40,612 nt of DNA from an uncultured Deferribacteraceae bacterium (GCA_947313825.1 CAMZNJ010000046.1:1-40612), one strand, 5' to 3'. Positions 25,161 to 34,198 are shown, counted from the stretch's first letter. Notes: generated from the sequence alone by a model not told the origin. Translations and numbers: made by a program.

Positions 25161-27341
25161 CTAAAGCACCTCCCAATTACCCACAGTGGTGAACAGCTTG
25201 CGTAACTGCTGAAGCAATGCCAACCTGTTTTCGCGTACAGTTGCGTCGTCATGGTTGACCATAACTTTGTCGAAAAACGCCTCAACCACAGGGGCAATAC
25301 TTAACACAGCGTCAACGCCTTCCGCATGGTTGCCCGTCCTAATACTCTCCTGTGCCAATGGCATCAGCCTCTCCAATGCTGTGGCGAGCTGTGCCTCTTC
25401 ATCTTGCGTAAACAGTTTGGCGTCGTAGTGGTTCTCCACCGTGTGTCTTGGCACAGTGTGTCTTGGCACCGTGTGTCTTGGCACAGTGTGTCCGCTCTTT
25501 TTGAGAATGTTGTTGATACGCTTAAACGTGTCCGCAATGGTGGTGAATATTTGTTGTTCGTCGTTCTGTTCGCTGTATATTTTATGCAGAGCGAGTGCTA
25601 GGTTTGTGTCGTCGTTAATATTCCTGTTGAGCTGGAATGTTGCTTGAATAAAGTTTGGTGGAACAGTATCGGCGTTCATTGCTTGTAGTCGTGTTTCGAA
25701 GAACTTGAGGACAGTATTTGCAATCTGTTCGTCGGTGCCCATATATTTTTTGTGTGTTTCGGGTAATGGTTCCACGTTTGATACTGTTCGGTAAGTGGCT
25801 ATGGATTCGGTGATGAGCCTGTGCAGTGAAACGGTGTAGTTCATGGACTGGAGTATCCGCAAAACGCCTACACTATGGCGTCTTATGCCAAGGGGGTCAG
25901 CGTTGCCTGTTGGCGGGGTTCCGGCGATGAATGCCCCGCATATGGAGTCGATTTTGTCTGCTATTGCGACCATTGCCCCTTCATGGCTTGTTGGCAAGAG
26001 GTCGTCGCCGAATCGTGGTAAGTAGTGTTCCCTTATTGCTAGTGCTGTGTTTGGCGATTCCCCCCCTTTGCTGGCGTAGTGTTCCCCCATGTACCCTTGG
26101 AGCTCGGGGAATTCGTACACCATGGCACTTGTGAGATCCGATTTACACAACTGTGCAGCCCTGTGTGTGTCCACGTCCACGCCTAAAGTTGGCGGCAACA
26201 GTGATGCCAACGCAACAATCCTGTCCACTTTTTGTGCAACACTGCCCAACCCATGCATAAACACGATACCTTGCAACTTCTCGGTCATTTCGTCCATGGT
26301 TGTTTGCATATCTGCTTCGTAAAAGAATAGTGCGTCGTGGAGTCGTGCGTTAATTACTCGTTCGTACCCCTCTTGTATGTTGGGGTGGAACGGGTTGTTG
26401 GATATGCCTACAAAGTAGTTGCTGATGGCGTTGTCGGCTGTTGTTACGGTATTGAAAAACCGCTGATGCACCTTCATTGTTGTGGTCAAAACCCCTTTCG
26501 GCAACTGAAGAAACTTCTCATGAAACATACCAACAACAGGGTATGGGTACTCAACTAGGTTTGCTGTTTCGTGCAAAAGATCGTCGTCTATTTCAACCTT
26601 ATGAGTAGTGGGCAGGAAAGATTTGGGTGCGTTTGCAATATTCAGGGTCTCCAAGGAGTGTGCGATCATGGTGCGACGCTGATGGTAACTAGGCACAACG
26701 CCACCTTCATCCATTTTTTGCAGGTAGTCGTCTACGCCGTTAACAGTAGCTTGGTCATGGCTAGTGAAGCGGTGCCCCAAGGTAGTGTTCCCCACAGGGA
26801 TTCCGTCTTTTTTTAGGTGTATGTTGGGGACGCTCTCCCCGCCAAACACACACACAACCCCCTCCAAGGGGCGTATGAATTCTGTGGTGTGCGTTCCCCA
26901 ACGCATGCTACGCTTGGACTTGATGCTCCCCATGGCGTTGTGGAATATTTCGGGGAGGATGTCCACGGTTTTCATCCCCACAGTATGCTTTTCGCACGAT
27001 ACTACTTCACGCCCTCGAGCGGTTGTTTTTATTATGCTGCTTTCGTCGATACCATTTTTTTGGAGAAACTTCTCACCAGCAACACTCAGAGTGCCGTCGT
27101 CGTTGTAGGCAATGCTCGTTGGTGGTCCGATAACTGTTTCAACTGCATTCGCCTGCTCCGTTGCGACGTCTGCAACACTTACCCAGAGCCTGCGTGGTGT
27201 TGATCCTTGTGTTATTTTGCCGAATGGGAGGTTTGCGTTTTTCAGGGCAGTTGCTACCCCTTCGCAAAAAGTTTGTTCCATTATGTTCAACGTATCCGAC
27301 GGTATCTCCTGCACCCTCAGCTCTATGAATAGCTCTTTCAT
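25161..27341 (-). CDS. glyS: Glycyl-tRNA synthetase beta subunit
   Basis: The large subunit of the two-subunit (alpha2beta2) bacterial glycyl-tRNA synthetase, which binds tRNA-Gly. Diagnostic segments: N-terminal ELFIELRVQEIPSDTL, GSTPRRLWV, GPPTSIAYNDDG, RSMRWG, FLQLPKGVLTTTMKVHQRFF, and the HD-like region ending in ADKIDSICGAFIAG and PTGNADPLGIRRHSVG. The length of 726 residues is near the usual 690-700. The excess includes a pentapeptide repeat, HTVPR x3, near residue 625 in the C-terminal anticodon-binding-like domain. The alpha subunit gene glyQ, usually next door, is not in this window; instead the gene follows waaA by 34 nt as the last member of a minus-strand run. Confidence 0.96.
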   Translation of the reverse strand: MKELFIELRVQEIPSDTLNIMEQTFCEGVATALKNANLPFGKITQGSTPRRLWVSVADVATEQANAVETVIGPPTSIAYNDDGTLSVAGEKFLQKNGIDESSIIKTTARGREVVSCEKHTVGMKTVDILPEIFHNAMGSIKSKRSMRWGTHTTEFIRPLEGVVCVFGGESVPNIHLKKDGIPVGNTTLGHRFTSHDQATVNGVDDYLQKMDEGGVVPSYHQRRTMIAHSLETLNIANAPKSFLPTTHKVEIDDDLLHETANLVEYPYPVVGMFHEKFLQLPKGVLTTTMKVHQRFFNTVTTADNAISNYFVGISNNPFHPNIQEGYERVINARLHDALFFYEADMQTTMDEMTEKLQGIVFMHGLGSVAQKVDRIVALASLLPPTLGVDVDTHRAAQLCKSDLTSAMVYEFPELQGYMGEHYASKGGESPNTALAIREHYLPRFGDDLLPTSHEGAMVAIADKIDSICGAFIAGTPPTGNADPLGIRRHSVGVLRILQSMNYTVSLHRLITESIATYRTVSNVEPLPETHKKYMGTDEQIANTVLKFFETRLQAMNADTVPPNFIQATFQLNRNINDDTNLALALHKIYSEQNDEQQIFTTIADTFKRINNILKKSGHTVPRHTVPRHTVPRHTVENHYDAKLFTQDEEAQLATALERLMPLAQESIRTGNHAEGVDAVLSIAPVVEAFFDKVMVNHDDATVRENRLALLQQLRKLFTTVGNWEVL
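25438..25492 (-). repeat. 15-nt coding tandem repeat in glyS
   Basis: 3.7 copies of ACCGTGTGTCTTGGC with an alternating C/A difference, encoding HTVPR repeats on the minus strand. Confidence 0.95.
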
Positions 27342-27375
27342 GTTCCCTTCCTTCTTGCGAAATTTATTTAGTGAT

Positions 27376-28716
27376 TTAGTTCTGTTTCAAAATTCTATCG
27401 ATTAAATTAGTGTATGTTTGCAGTGTTGACTCTTTCACGCCGTCCATTTCATGGCTAAACATTTCGAGGTTGCTCAGTGTGGGCGTACCCTCCCCCAAAC
27501 CTGCCATGGCGTACCCTGAGGTTTCATCGCCAGGGACAATATCCACAAGGTTATGGGACACACCTATGGACACAAACGCCTCAAAATTGCCATGGTAAGG
27601 ACCAATCGCACAACGCTTGCCAAGTGCCAAAGCCTCGTAAAGGTTATGCCCGCTATGTTTTGGCAAAAATGAACCACCGATGATAATTTTGTGGGCACAA
27701 GCGTAAAGGTCGCCTAAAACACCGAACCTATCCACAACAATCACGTCTAAGCCTTCCCCATGTGTGCCAAGGTGTGTTTCAGTGTTTTCACCAACCCCCA
27801 TTTTAGCAGCAAGGTTGCTCAAAGTTGATACCGCGAACCCCTCTGCAAGTATGTTCGCAACCATTTTATCCACAAAATGCATATGACGAGGGGCAATAAG
27901 TAACACACCGTAACGGCTACGGTTGCCCCTGAGCTCATCCAACACAAAACCCTCCTCACCAAGGTGCAAAGAGGAGGCGAGGAATACGGATTTTATTAGG
28001 TAAGGCTCCAAGGGTCGCATCCACGGGGGATTAACACGGGCTTCGTCGTTCGAAAGGCGAACACCACCCTGCTGGATGACTTTAATGTCGAAACTCACCT
28101 GAGGATTGATACCCCTGTTTACGCCGAGGAAGTACTTGGCATCCTCATCGGATTTAACAATAATCTCAGTAAACTTGCCCAAACAACCTCTGAAAAGAAG
28201 AGCAACACGGGAGTAAGTTTTTGCCGTATTAGGGGACATACGTCCGTTTATCAAATATACGCCGGACTCCTTGGACGAAATATCAACAAACAACGGCCAC
28301 AACTCCGTGTCCATTATCACAACACCGCGTACGTTTATGGTGCGAAAAATTCGTGTCAACGATCTGCGATTCTCCACAGGCAAAATAAACGCCAACTCTG
28401 GGGAGTACTGATCCAACGCAACACCCTTCCCCGTTGCAGTAATGGTGGAGATAGCCACGTTAACACTCGGGTAGGCAGAGCGAACATAGGCAAGCAGAGG
28501 GGCTAACGCACGCACCTCACCAACACTAGCAACGTGGAACCATAGGTAACCACCGTCGTTGTTGCTATCATTGCTCTTGAGTGTGTTGAGGTAGTTCGTA
28601 TTCCCCATGAGCTCAGCAAAGTCTTCCCTGCTGTAGTTCAGCCCCTTAAAAGGGGAGCGATACCATACCCTAAGAGCAAAGCGTAAGATCGCTGTGATGC
28701 TTTTGTAAATAATCAT
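27376..28716 (-). CDS. waaA: 3-deoxy-D-manno-octulosonic acid (KDO) transferase
   Basis: Adds KDO to the lipid A precursor at the inner face of the cytoplasmic membrane, so the cell should make LPS or a lipid A-KDO core. Seen: N-terminal membrane helix with basic flank, HVASVGEVRA with the catalytic Glu67 of the SVGE motif, ISTITATG, the acceptor-side segment, and the C-terminal nucleotide-sugar site IIIGGSFLPKHSGHNLYEALALGK followed by GPYHGNF. The length of 446 residues is normal. Its start overlaps the end of the acyltransferase gene by 47 nt, which is long but lacks a better alternative. It stands in an aminotransferase - acyltransferase - waaA - glyS run. Confidence 0.94.
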   Translation of the reverse strand: MIIYKSITAILRFALRVWYRSPFKGLNYSREDFAELMGNTNYLNTLKSNDSNNDGGYLWFHVASVGEVRALAPLLAYVRSAYPSVNVAISTITATGKGVALDQYSPELAFILPVENRRSLTRIFRTINVRGVVIMDTELWPLFVDISSKESGVYLINGRMSPNTAKTYSRVALLFRGCLGKFTEIIVKSDEDAKYFLGVNRGINPQVSFDIKVIQQGGVRLSNDEARVNPPWMRPLEPYLIKSVFLASSLHLGEEGFVLDELRGNRSRYGVLLIAPRHMHFVDKMVANILAEGFAVSTLSNLAAKMGVGENTETHLGTHGEGLDVIVVDRFGVLGDLYACAHKIIIGGSFLPKHSGHNLYEALALGKRCAIGPYHGNFEAFVSIGVSHNLVDIVPGDETSGYAMAGLGEGTPTLSNLEMFSHEMDGVKESTLQTYTNLIDRILKQN

Positions 28717-29440
28717 TGGAGTGTGTGCACACCATCCTTAACAAAACTTCTTCCACTTCGCCAGCAATCTGCTTCGGACGCTTACGCTGTGATGACAGGG
28801 GCAGAGTTGGCAGTATCGGTTGCTCCATAATAATATGGAGGGTCGAATGGGGCTTGGGCACAATCAACCTATCCCACGACTTCGCAACGCCATAGTTGTC
28901 GCTAACCAACAACATGGGCACAACAGGGGACTTAGTTGTTCGGGCAAGGAACCCTGTGCCAACTTTGACCTGAAACCTAGGACCAACAGAACCATCCGTG
29001 GGCACAACAATAACACGGTTCGAACCCATGGACGACACCGAACGACGTAACGTCAACGGCTTCGTCTTGCTGTTGCTTGCCACAGTGGGAACACCGATTT
29101 TAACCAGAAACTTAGCAACAAAAGCACCCTCGCGACTAGTGGACACGAGGGGAACAGTGCCCCACAGTGCACTCAAAAACGCCGCCGCCAAAGTATTGTA
29201 ATGCCACATGGCAATAACATAATGGGCATCGTCGTCGTTAACCAACTTCAAGGAATCCTCGTGAATGTAGTACTTAACATCCCAAGAGTGGCGTAACGCC
29301 TGATAAAATGCGGAAATTAACTCTAAAGCTATGTAGTACAAAGCCGTACGCACAAGCTTTTTCGGAAACGACACCAACGAAAACAGAACCTGTCGTAAGG
29401 CTGTTCTGTATTTCGGTGAAGCTGCTCCTGCCCTAGCCAT
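28670..29440 (-). CDS. DUF374-type lysophospholipid acyltransferase family protein
   Basis: A 256-residue membrane-associated protein of the family found next to lipid A genes. Seen: a hydrophobic N-terminal stretch (about 18-48), MWHYNTLAAAF where the acyltransferase catalytic His lies, STSREGAFVAKFL, the serine-rich ASNSKTKPLTLRRSV, VVPTDGSVGPRFQVKVGTGFLAR, and PVVPML. These match DUF374 in order. The probable role is acylation or processing of lipid A or a phospholipid. Its ATG overlaps the stop codon of the upstream aminotransferase by one base (TAATG), a sign of translational coupling. Confidence 0.87.
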   Translation of the reverse strand: MARAGAASPKYRTALRQVLFSLVSFPKKLVRTALYYIALELISAFYQALRHSWDVKYYIHEDSLKLVNDDDAHYVIAMWHYNTLAAAFLSALWGTVPLVSTSREGAFVAKFLVKIGVPTVASNSKTKPLTLRRSVSSMGSNRVIVVPTDGSVGPRFQVKVGTGFLARTTKSPVVPMLLVSDNYGVAKSWDRLIVPKPHSTLHIIMEQPILPTLPLSSQRKRPKQIAGEVEEVLLRMVCTHSNDYLQKHHSDLTLCS

Positions 29441-30543
29441 TATAAAGCACCAAGGATAGTTTTAGCAACAGTGGCAACCTCGTCATCACTCAAGTAGGGG
29501 TGGACGGGCAGAGAGATGACCTCTTGAGACAACTGCTCGGCATTGGGAATATCGCCAACCTTGTAGCCAAGGCTCTGAAACGCATCCTGAAGGTGCAAGG
29601 GTATCTGATAAAAAATAGCGTACTGAATATTATTCGCCTGCAAAGCAGATAACACACCATCACGCTTGTCAGCACCGACGCGAATCGTAAACTGATGATA
29701 CACGTGCACACCTTTGGGCTGCTCCTTCTGATACAAAACCTTGTCCCCAAGGAGCGAACGGTAAAGGGTAGCAATATCACGCCGACGTTGGTTCATACCG
29801 TCGAGCAGGGGGAGCTTGGTGTTGAGCACTGCTGCCTGAATTTCGTCTAGTCGTGAATTGTAGCCGCACTCCACGTTGTTGTATTTGTCCACAGGGGAGG
29901 AACCATGGTTACGCAAGGAACGCACCCTGTCAGCAACACTCGACGTGTTAGTAACAATCATCCCACCGTCGCCGTACGCGGAAAAGTTTTTGGTGGGGTA
30001 GAAGCTAAATGTTCCCACATCGCCAATGGCACCTGTGGGCTTACCGTCGTACGTTGCTCCAAAGCTTTGTGCCGCATCTTCGATGACAGCAAGGTTGTGT
30101 TTTTTGGCAAGGGCAAGGATGGCATCCATGTCAACAGGGTTGCCAAAAATATGTACCACGATAATCGCCTTTGTTTTGGGGGTAATGAGTGCTTCCACCG
30201 ACTCGGGTGAAATATTCATGGTGTCCAGAGAAACGTCGGCAAATTTACAAACAAGCCCGAGGTGTGTTGTATTTTCTGCCGTCGCAAAAAAGGTGAAGGG
30301 TGTTGTTATAACTTCGTCCCCTTGTTTTAGTCCCACAGCCTTCATTGCGATGGTTAGTGCTTCCGTTCCGTTTGCGACCCCCATGGCATGTTGTGCGTTT
30401 AGGTAGGTTTGGCAGTCGGTTTCCAGCTTTGCCAAGCGTGGACCCATGACAAAGTATGCACTGTCAATACACTCTCCAACAGCTTTTTTTACGTCATCGC
30501 CAATATCGAGGAGCTCTCGTTGAAGATCCACCATTCGTATCAT
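29440..30543 (-). CDS. DegT/DnrJ/EryC1-family PLP aminotransferase
   Basis: A 367-residue pyridoxal-phosphate enzyme that usually aminates a nucleotide-linked keto sugar for cell-surface polysaccharide. Seen: GVANGTEAL (55-63) for cofactor phosphate binding, EDAAQSFGA (155-163), and the Schiff-base lysine K185 in FYPTKNFSAYGDGG, followed by RNHG and GYNSRLDEIQAAVL. All are canonical. It is the first gene of the minus-strand envelope run and is coupled to the acyltransferase. With waaA it suggests a role in lipid A or surface sugar synthesis; the sugar itself cannot be inferred. The 5' half of its coding strand is A+C-rich and the 3' half G+T-rich. Confidence 0.93.
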   Translation of the reverse strand: MIRMVDLQRELLDIGDDVKKAVGECIDSAYFVMGPRLAKLETDCQTYLNAQHAMGVANGTEALTIAMKAVGLKQGDEVITTPFTFFATAENTTHLGLVCKFADVSLDTMNISPESVEALITPKTKAIIVVHIFGNPVDMDAILALAKKHNLAVIEDAAQSFGATYDGKPTGAIGDVGTFSFYPTKNFSAYGDGGMIVTNTSSVADRVRSLRNHGSSPVDKYNNVECGYNSRLDEIQAAVLNTKLPLLDGMNQRRRDIATLYRSLLGDKVLYQKEQPKGVHVYHQFTIRVGADKRDGVLSALQANNIQYAIFYQIPLHLQDAFQSLGYKVGDIPNAEQLSQEVISLPVHPYLSDDEVATVAKTILGAL

Positions 30544-30669
30544 AACTAGGAACCTCTTATGTTTTTTTAATTATAAAAGTTTTAATGTGGCAAATTATGC
30601 GTAATCAGACCCACCAAAACATCAATATCACTAAACAAGTATATAGTTTTTTGTAAGTGTTGACAAGTA

Positions 30670-30698
30670 TTGCATTTTTATATTAAATATGTTATAGT
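30670..30698 (+). promoter_or_regulatory. Promoter of the SPOR-protein gene
   Basis: TTGCAT (30670-30675) and TATAGT (30693-30698) are 17 bp apart. An alternative TTGACA begins at 30660 with TAAATA 18 bp further. Confidence 0.6.
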
Positions 30699-30752
30699 CG
30701 GTTGTGTGTATTGTAAGCAATCACTAAGCCAACGCTTTATAAGGTGTGCATT

Positions 30753-32069
30753 ATGTTGAAACGTATGGGATTAAAAGTATCTAAATCAAGCAACAGCGAT
30801 ACCTACAACGGGGCTGACTACAAACAAAACCACGGCGGGTACGACCACAATACTAGCACGCAACAACACGGACATGCCGGTCTAAACCCCATACACGCCG
30901 ATGGAGGCGAAAAACTTATCAAAGAAACCATCTTCATGGTCGGAATCTCTTTCGCAATCTTCGCCCTGCTCGTAGTAGGAATCACATCACTAACCTCAAA
31001 CATCGCAACAGCCTCAGACTCACAAAAAAACGATAACGTATTCGTCGCTGCATCAAACCCCTCTGAAGGGGGCATAATGCTGTACGAACTAGACAAAAAC
31101 GGCACTCTCACTATCACCGACATTAACGACAAAGGACAAGTCGAAGTATCACAAGAAACATTTGTCAAAGTGGACAAACTACCCAACGACATCATCAGCA
31201 GCAAAAATGTGGGGGAAGATGAAAATGGCGACGACCTCCTAAAACTAGCTCAAAACCCCGATACACTAGTCGCTACAAATAACGTGAAAAACCCCGCCGA
31301 CAACACACCGCAACCGAACAGCAACAGCGACACAACCAAAATAAAAAAATCAACAACAATCAACCTCACAGCACTAGCCGAGGTTGAAGCCCAAAAACTC
31401 GATAGCCCCAACGCGATTAACCCCGCAACGCCCGCTCCCGCAACTGGCACCCCTGCAACGCCCGCTCCCGCAACTGGCACTCCTGCAACGCCCGCTCCCG
31501 CAACTGGCACCCCTGCAACGCCTGCTCCCGCAACTGGCACCCCTGCAACGCCCGCTCCCGCAACTGGCACACCCGCAACGCCTGCTCCCGCAACTGGCAC
31601 CCCTGCAACGCCCGCTCCCGCAACAGGCACTCCTGCAACGCCCGCTCCCGCAACACCTGCTCCCGCAACTGGCACTCCTGCAACGCCTGCTCCTGTAACA
31701 CCTACTCCCGCAACTGGCACTCCTGCAACGCCCGCTCCTGCAACTGGCACCCCTGTTCTTGCTGGCACCCCCGATGTTGAGCTCAATTCCGCTGGGAGCC
31801 CCATCTATGTTACCCCTGAGCAGGAGTTGTTTTTAGGCAAGTATGCTGTTCAGTTCATGTCTCTCAGCAAAGAATCCGACGCTTTAGAGCAAGTACGCCT
31901 TATGTCCGAGGTTGTGCCTACAGCCTACATGGTTCGTGCCGATCTTGGTGTTAAAGGTGTCTTTTATCGTATCAGAGCATTCCCCACCAACGACCGCACC
32001 GCCGCAACAAACTATGTTCGTGCCCTAAAGGAAAAGAATTTCGACGTTTACATTGTTTCCATACAGTAG
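30753..32069 (+). CDS. Membrane-anchored SPOR-domain protein with a long Pro/Ala/Thr repeat
   Basis: A 438-residue bitopic protein. A polar, His/Gln-rich cytoplasmic N-terminus (1-55) is followed by one transmembrane helix (about 63-85) and a periplasmic region. A stalk of about 11 PATPAPATGT decapeptides comes next, and then a C-terminal domain of about 75 residues (GKYAVQFMSLSKESDALEQ to VYIVSIQ) with the SPOR pattern. SPOR domains bind peptidoglycan stripped of stem peptides at division sites, so a role in septation or cell-wall binding is likely. The start at 30753 has AAGGTG upstream, and the promoter is at 30670-30698. The stalk would let the SPOR domain reach the wall; its length may vary by repeat slippage. 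Confidence 0.85.
   Translation: MLKRMGLKVSKSSNSDTYNGADYKQNHGGYDHNTSTQQHGHAGLNPIHADGGEKLIKETIFMVGISFAIFALLVVGITSLTSNIATASDSQKNDNVFVAASNPSEGGIMLYELDKNGTLTITDINDKGQVEVSQETFVKVDKLPNDIISSKNVGEDENGDDLLKLAQNPDTLVATNNVKNPADNTPQPNSNSDTTKIKKSTTINLTALAEVEAQKLDSPNAINPATPAPATGTPATPAPATGTPATPAPATGTPATPAPATGTPATPAPATGTPATPAPATGTPATPAPATGTPATPAPATPAPATGTPATPAPVTPTPATGTPATPAPATGTPVLAGTPDVELNSAGSPIYVTPEQELFLGKYAVQFMSLSKESDALEQVRLMSEVVPTAYMVRADLGVKGVFYRIRAFPTNDRTAATNYVRALKEKNFDVYIVSIQ
31424..31754 (+). repeat. 30-nt coding tandem repeat in the SPOR protein gene
   Basis: About eleven copies, some partial, of a 30-nt unit encoding PATPAPATGT. Units differ by synonymous C/T changes and a few indels of 12-18 nt. 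Confidence 0.97.
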
Positions 32070-32077
32070 GCTTCATG

Positions 32078-32242
32078 CTCTGGCTGTGTTGCGATTGCAA
32101 TTGCGATTGTGGTTGCGATTGCGATTGTGGTTGTATTCTTGTCGCGTTGCACATATTGTAGCTGTACCTTGTTCGCCTTCTCGGTAGCCAATAGTCAAGG
32201 TCAAGACCGAGGTCAAGACCGAGGTCAAGACCAAGGTCAAGG
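32078..32242. repeat. Two short repeat blocks between the SPOR and oxidoreductase genes
   Basis: First GCGATTGTGGTT-like hexamer/dodecamer repeats (32089-32140), then four copies of a 12-nt unit AGGTCAAGACCG (32198-32242). No gene and no hairpin terminator is seen. Confidence 0.9.
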
Positions 32243-32251
32243 GGTTTAATT

Positions 32252-33583
32252 ATGCCAAAACGTGTTGCCATCGTGGGTGCAACTCTCCCTGGATGCATTA
32301 CTGCTTACCACCTCTCCCAACTCGGCTACGACGTGGATCTATTCGATTCCCTCGACTCCTTTGATGTCCCTATTGCCAACACCTTGAGTGAAAAGTTCCC
32401 CCTTGAGGATCACCTATTTTACCTCCCCATGAGTTCCGCCTACATTGAGAAATTTCTCCGGCATGCCGACCTCTACGAAAATATAACAATTGCTAGTATC
32501 GCTCCCAAAGATATCTCTGTTTACCATGATGGTCTTCGTTCCTCCTCCTTCTACAGCATGATGAGTGGGCGTCTCTACCTTGCCTTGTACTTTACCCTTC
32601 GCCACATCGAACACCTGTTTACCAAGAAAACTAGGCACCACAACAAAACCATCGGCAAGTATTTTGAGGATTGTTACGGTTCACGGTTTTCGTCCAACAT
32701 TGCCCTCCCCCTGATTGATGCAATTTACGGCAGCACCCCCAGCTATCTCAAGGTAAGCCATGCCTTTGCACACACACAAGTTAGGGATAAGGTACCGTTT
32801 ATAAATATTTTCAATTTGTCAAAATCTTGGCTTAAACGATCCAAGCCCATCATTGAAGTGGCTTTTTACAAAGGGGGACAAAGCGGTCTTGCACAAGATA
32901 TTATTGCCCGTGCCAACATTAACGTGCACCATAACCACACCGTAACATCTGTGTACCCCCACGGCACCGACAAAACTACTAATACCCCCCTTTACGGCGT
33001 TATCTCGTCTCAGGGCGACCACCAAGGCTACTCCAGCGTTGTCATCACCACCGACGCACATACTACTAGCAAGATGATAACACCATTTGACCAAAGTAAG
33101 TACCACCACCTAACACTAGCCCTTGCTCGCGTTCCTTATATTCACACATCCAACTTATACCTGCTCTACAATACAAACGAACACCTCGACTTCTCCCTCC
33201 TACTAACACCATTCTACGAGCGAGGACTCATTAGTAGCATCGCCAACCTCAGCAAGATGATAGGCGACAACAAACACTACTCCTTGCTACGCATAAACAT
33301 CAACACCCAAGTAAACACATCCGACAACTTATGGGACGACATCATCAACGAACTTTACGATACTTTGAGCCGAAAAATGGTGCCCATCGAGGTTGTTCAA
33401 AGCAGATACCGTGCCTGCAACCTGCACACATCCGTGGACTACGCAAAAACTGCCAACCTCATTGACGAATTCGAGCAGGAAAATAAAGGGGTAATGATCC
33501 TAGGCGATTTTGCCATGGAGTTCCCGCACAACGCTATGATGAAGAAGATTGCCCAGAAGATTCTTCGCCTCCACTACAGCTGA
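32252..33583 (+). CDS. FAD-dependent oxidoreductase of the amine oxidase / protoporphyrinogen-oxidase-like fold
   Basis: A 443-residue protein. The N-terminus, VAIVGATLPGCITAYHLSQ then LFDS, is a dinucleotide-binding beta-alpha-beta with a relaxed glycine motif (GATLPG rather than GxGxxG). Near the C-terminus GVMILGDFAME resembles the second FAD-contacting motif of the flavin-containing amine oxidase family. Middle segments (IALPLIDAIYGSTPSYLKVSHAF) match the layout of protoporphyrinogen oxidase-like proteins. The substrate is unknown: candidates are amines, porphyrinogens, carotenoids or UDP-galactopyranose-like sugars. AAGGGG precedes the ATG. The nearest gene downstream is tRNA-Leu. Confidence 0.75.
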   Translation: MPKRVAIVGATLPGCITAYHLSQLGYDVDLFDSLDSFDVPIANTLSEKFPLEDHLFYLPMSSAYIEKFLRHADLYENITIASIAPKDISVYHDGLRSSSFYSMMSGRLYLALYFTLRHIEHLFTKKTRHHNKTIGKYFEDCYGSRFSSNIALPLIDAIYGSTPSYLKVSHAFAHTQVRDKVPFINIFNLSKSWLKRSKPIIEVAFYKGGQSGLAQDIIARANINVHHNHTVTSVYPHGTDKTTNTPLYGVISSQGDHQGYSSVVITTDAHTTSKMITPFDQSKYHHLTLALARVPYIHTSNLYLLYNTNEHLDFSLLLTPFYERGLISSIANLSKMIGDNKHYSLLRININTQVNTSDNLWDDIINELYDTLSRKMVPIEVVQSRYRACNLHTSVDYAKTANLIDEFEQENKGVMILGDFAMEFPHNAMMKKIAQKILRLHYS

Positions 33584-33588
33584 GTAAC

Positions 33589-33805
33589 GGTGCATGGTGC
33601 ATGGTGCACGGCGGTGCGTTGCGTGGCGTGGTAGTGCACGGCGTTGCGTTACGTGGTGCACGGCGGTGCGTGGTGCGTGGTGTTGCGGTGCGTGGTGGTG
33701 CGGTGCGTGGCGTGGTGCACGGCGTTGCGGTGCGTGGTGGTGAGGTGCGTGGTGGTGCGTTGCGTGGTGCACGGCGTTGCGTTGCGTGGTGGTGCGTGGT
33801 GCATG
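33589..33805. repeat. GTGCGTGGTG-type repeat block upstream of tRNA-Leu
   Basis: About 215 nt made of GGTGCGTGGT, GCACGGC and GTTGCGT words in varying order, almost free of A on the plus strand. Val/Arg/His-rich reading frames on both strands are artefacts. No gene is present. Confidence 0.94.
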
Positions 33806-33824
33806 GCGAAACAAATATTTCTAA

Positions 33825-33853
33825 TTGCTTCTTCAATATTTTTGTGGTATACT
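33825..33853 (+). promoter_or_regulatory. tRNA-Leu promoter overlapped by an inverted repeat
   Basis: TTGCTT (33825-33830) and TATACT (33848-33853) are 17 bp apart. The -10 sits in the inverted repeat TGTGGT-ATACTC-ACCACA (33844-33861). Confidence 0.7.
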
Positions 33854-33904
33854 CACCACATATTGCATAATCTGCTTGATGCAGACAATGTAATGCTTTA
33901 CCTT

Positions 33905-33988
33905 GCCGAAGTGGTGGAATTGGTAGACACGCTGGACTCAAAATCCAGTGGTAGCAATACCGTGGGGGTTCGATTCCCCCCTTCGGTA
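33905..33988 (+). tRNA. tRNA-Leu (anticodon CAA)
   Basis: Class II tRNA. GCCGAAG pairs with CTTCGGT (one G-U), the anticodon stem CTGGA/TCCAG holds the loop CTCAAAA (anticodon CAA), there is a variable arm and a TTCGATT T-loop, and the discriminator is A. CCA is not encoded. Confidence 0.96.
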
Positions 33989-34004
33989 TCCATCTTTTAA
34001 AATC

Positions 34005-34044
34005 TAGCTCAAGGGTTGAAACTCTCCCCTTGGGCTATTTTTTT
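34005..34044 (+). terminator. Rho-independent terminator after tRNA-Leu
   Basis: A 10-bp stem (AGCTCAAGGG with CCCTTGGGCT, one G-U) is followed by seven T residues, 18 nt after the tRNA. Confidence 0.93.
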
Positions 34045-34198
34045 GCCCTGTTTCCCCAAAAAATACCTTCACAAAAAATACCTTGCACAACTCCTTACCT
34101 TTTATGAACCAAACACACATTCAAAACTCTTACTACTAACCGTTATTTATTTACTAATTAAGCACTCCCACAACAAAGCATCATTGGAGGTAAGTAAT

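Noticed and set aside
31424-31754. Regular 30-nt repeats resembling a CRISPR array
   Set aside because: Units are contiguous without spacers and encode a Pro/Ala/Thr stalk in frame.
33500-33941. His/Arg/Pro-rich ORFs on both strands before tRNA-Leu
   Set aside because: Repeat artefact that overlaps the oxidoreductase end; open only because the repeat lacks stop codons.
33905-33988. tRNA-Leu as an integration site for a mobile element
   Set aside because: No integrase, no repeated tRNA 3' end and no foreign genes nearby.
34016-34198. N-terminal extension of the beta-barrel-like protein
   Set aside because: It begins with a TTG inside the tRNA-Leu terminator. A GGAGG site and ATG occur at 34199, before the signal peptide.
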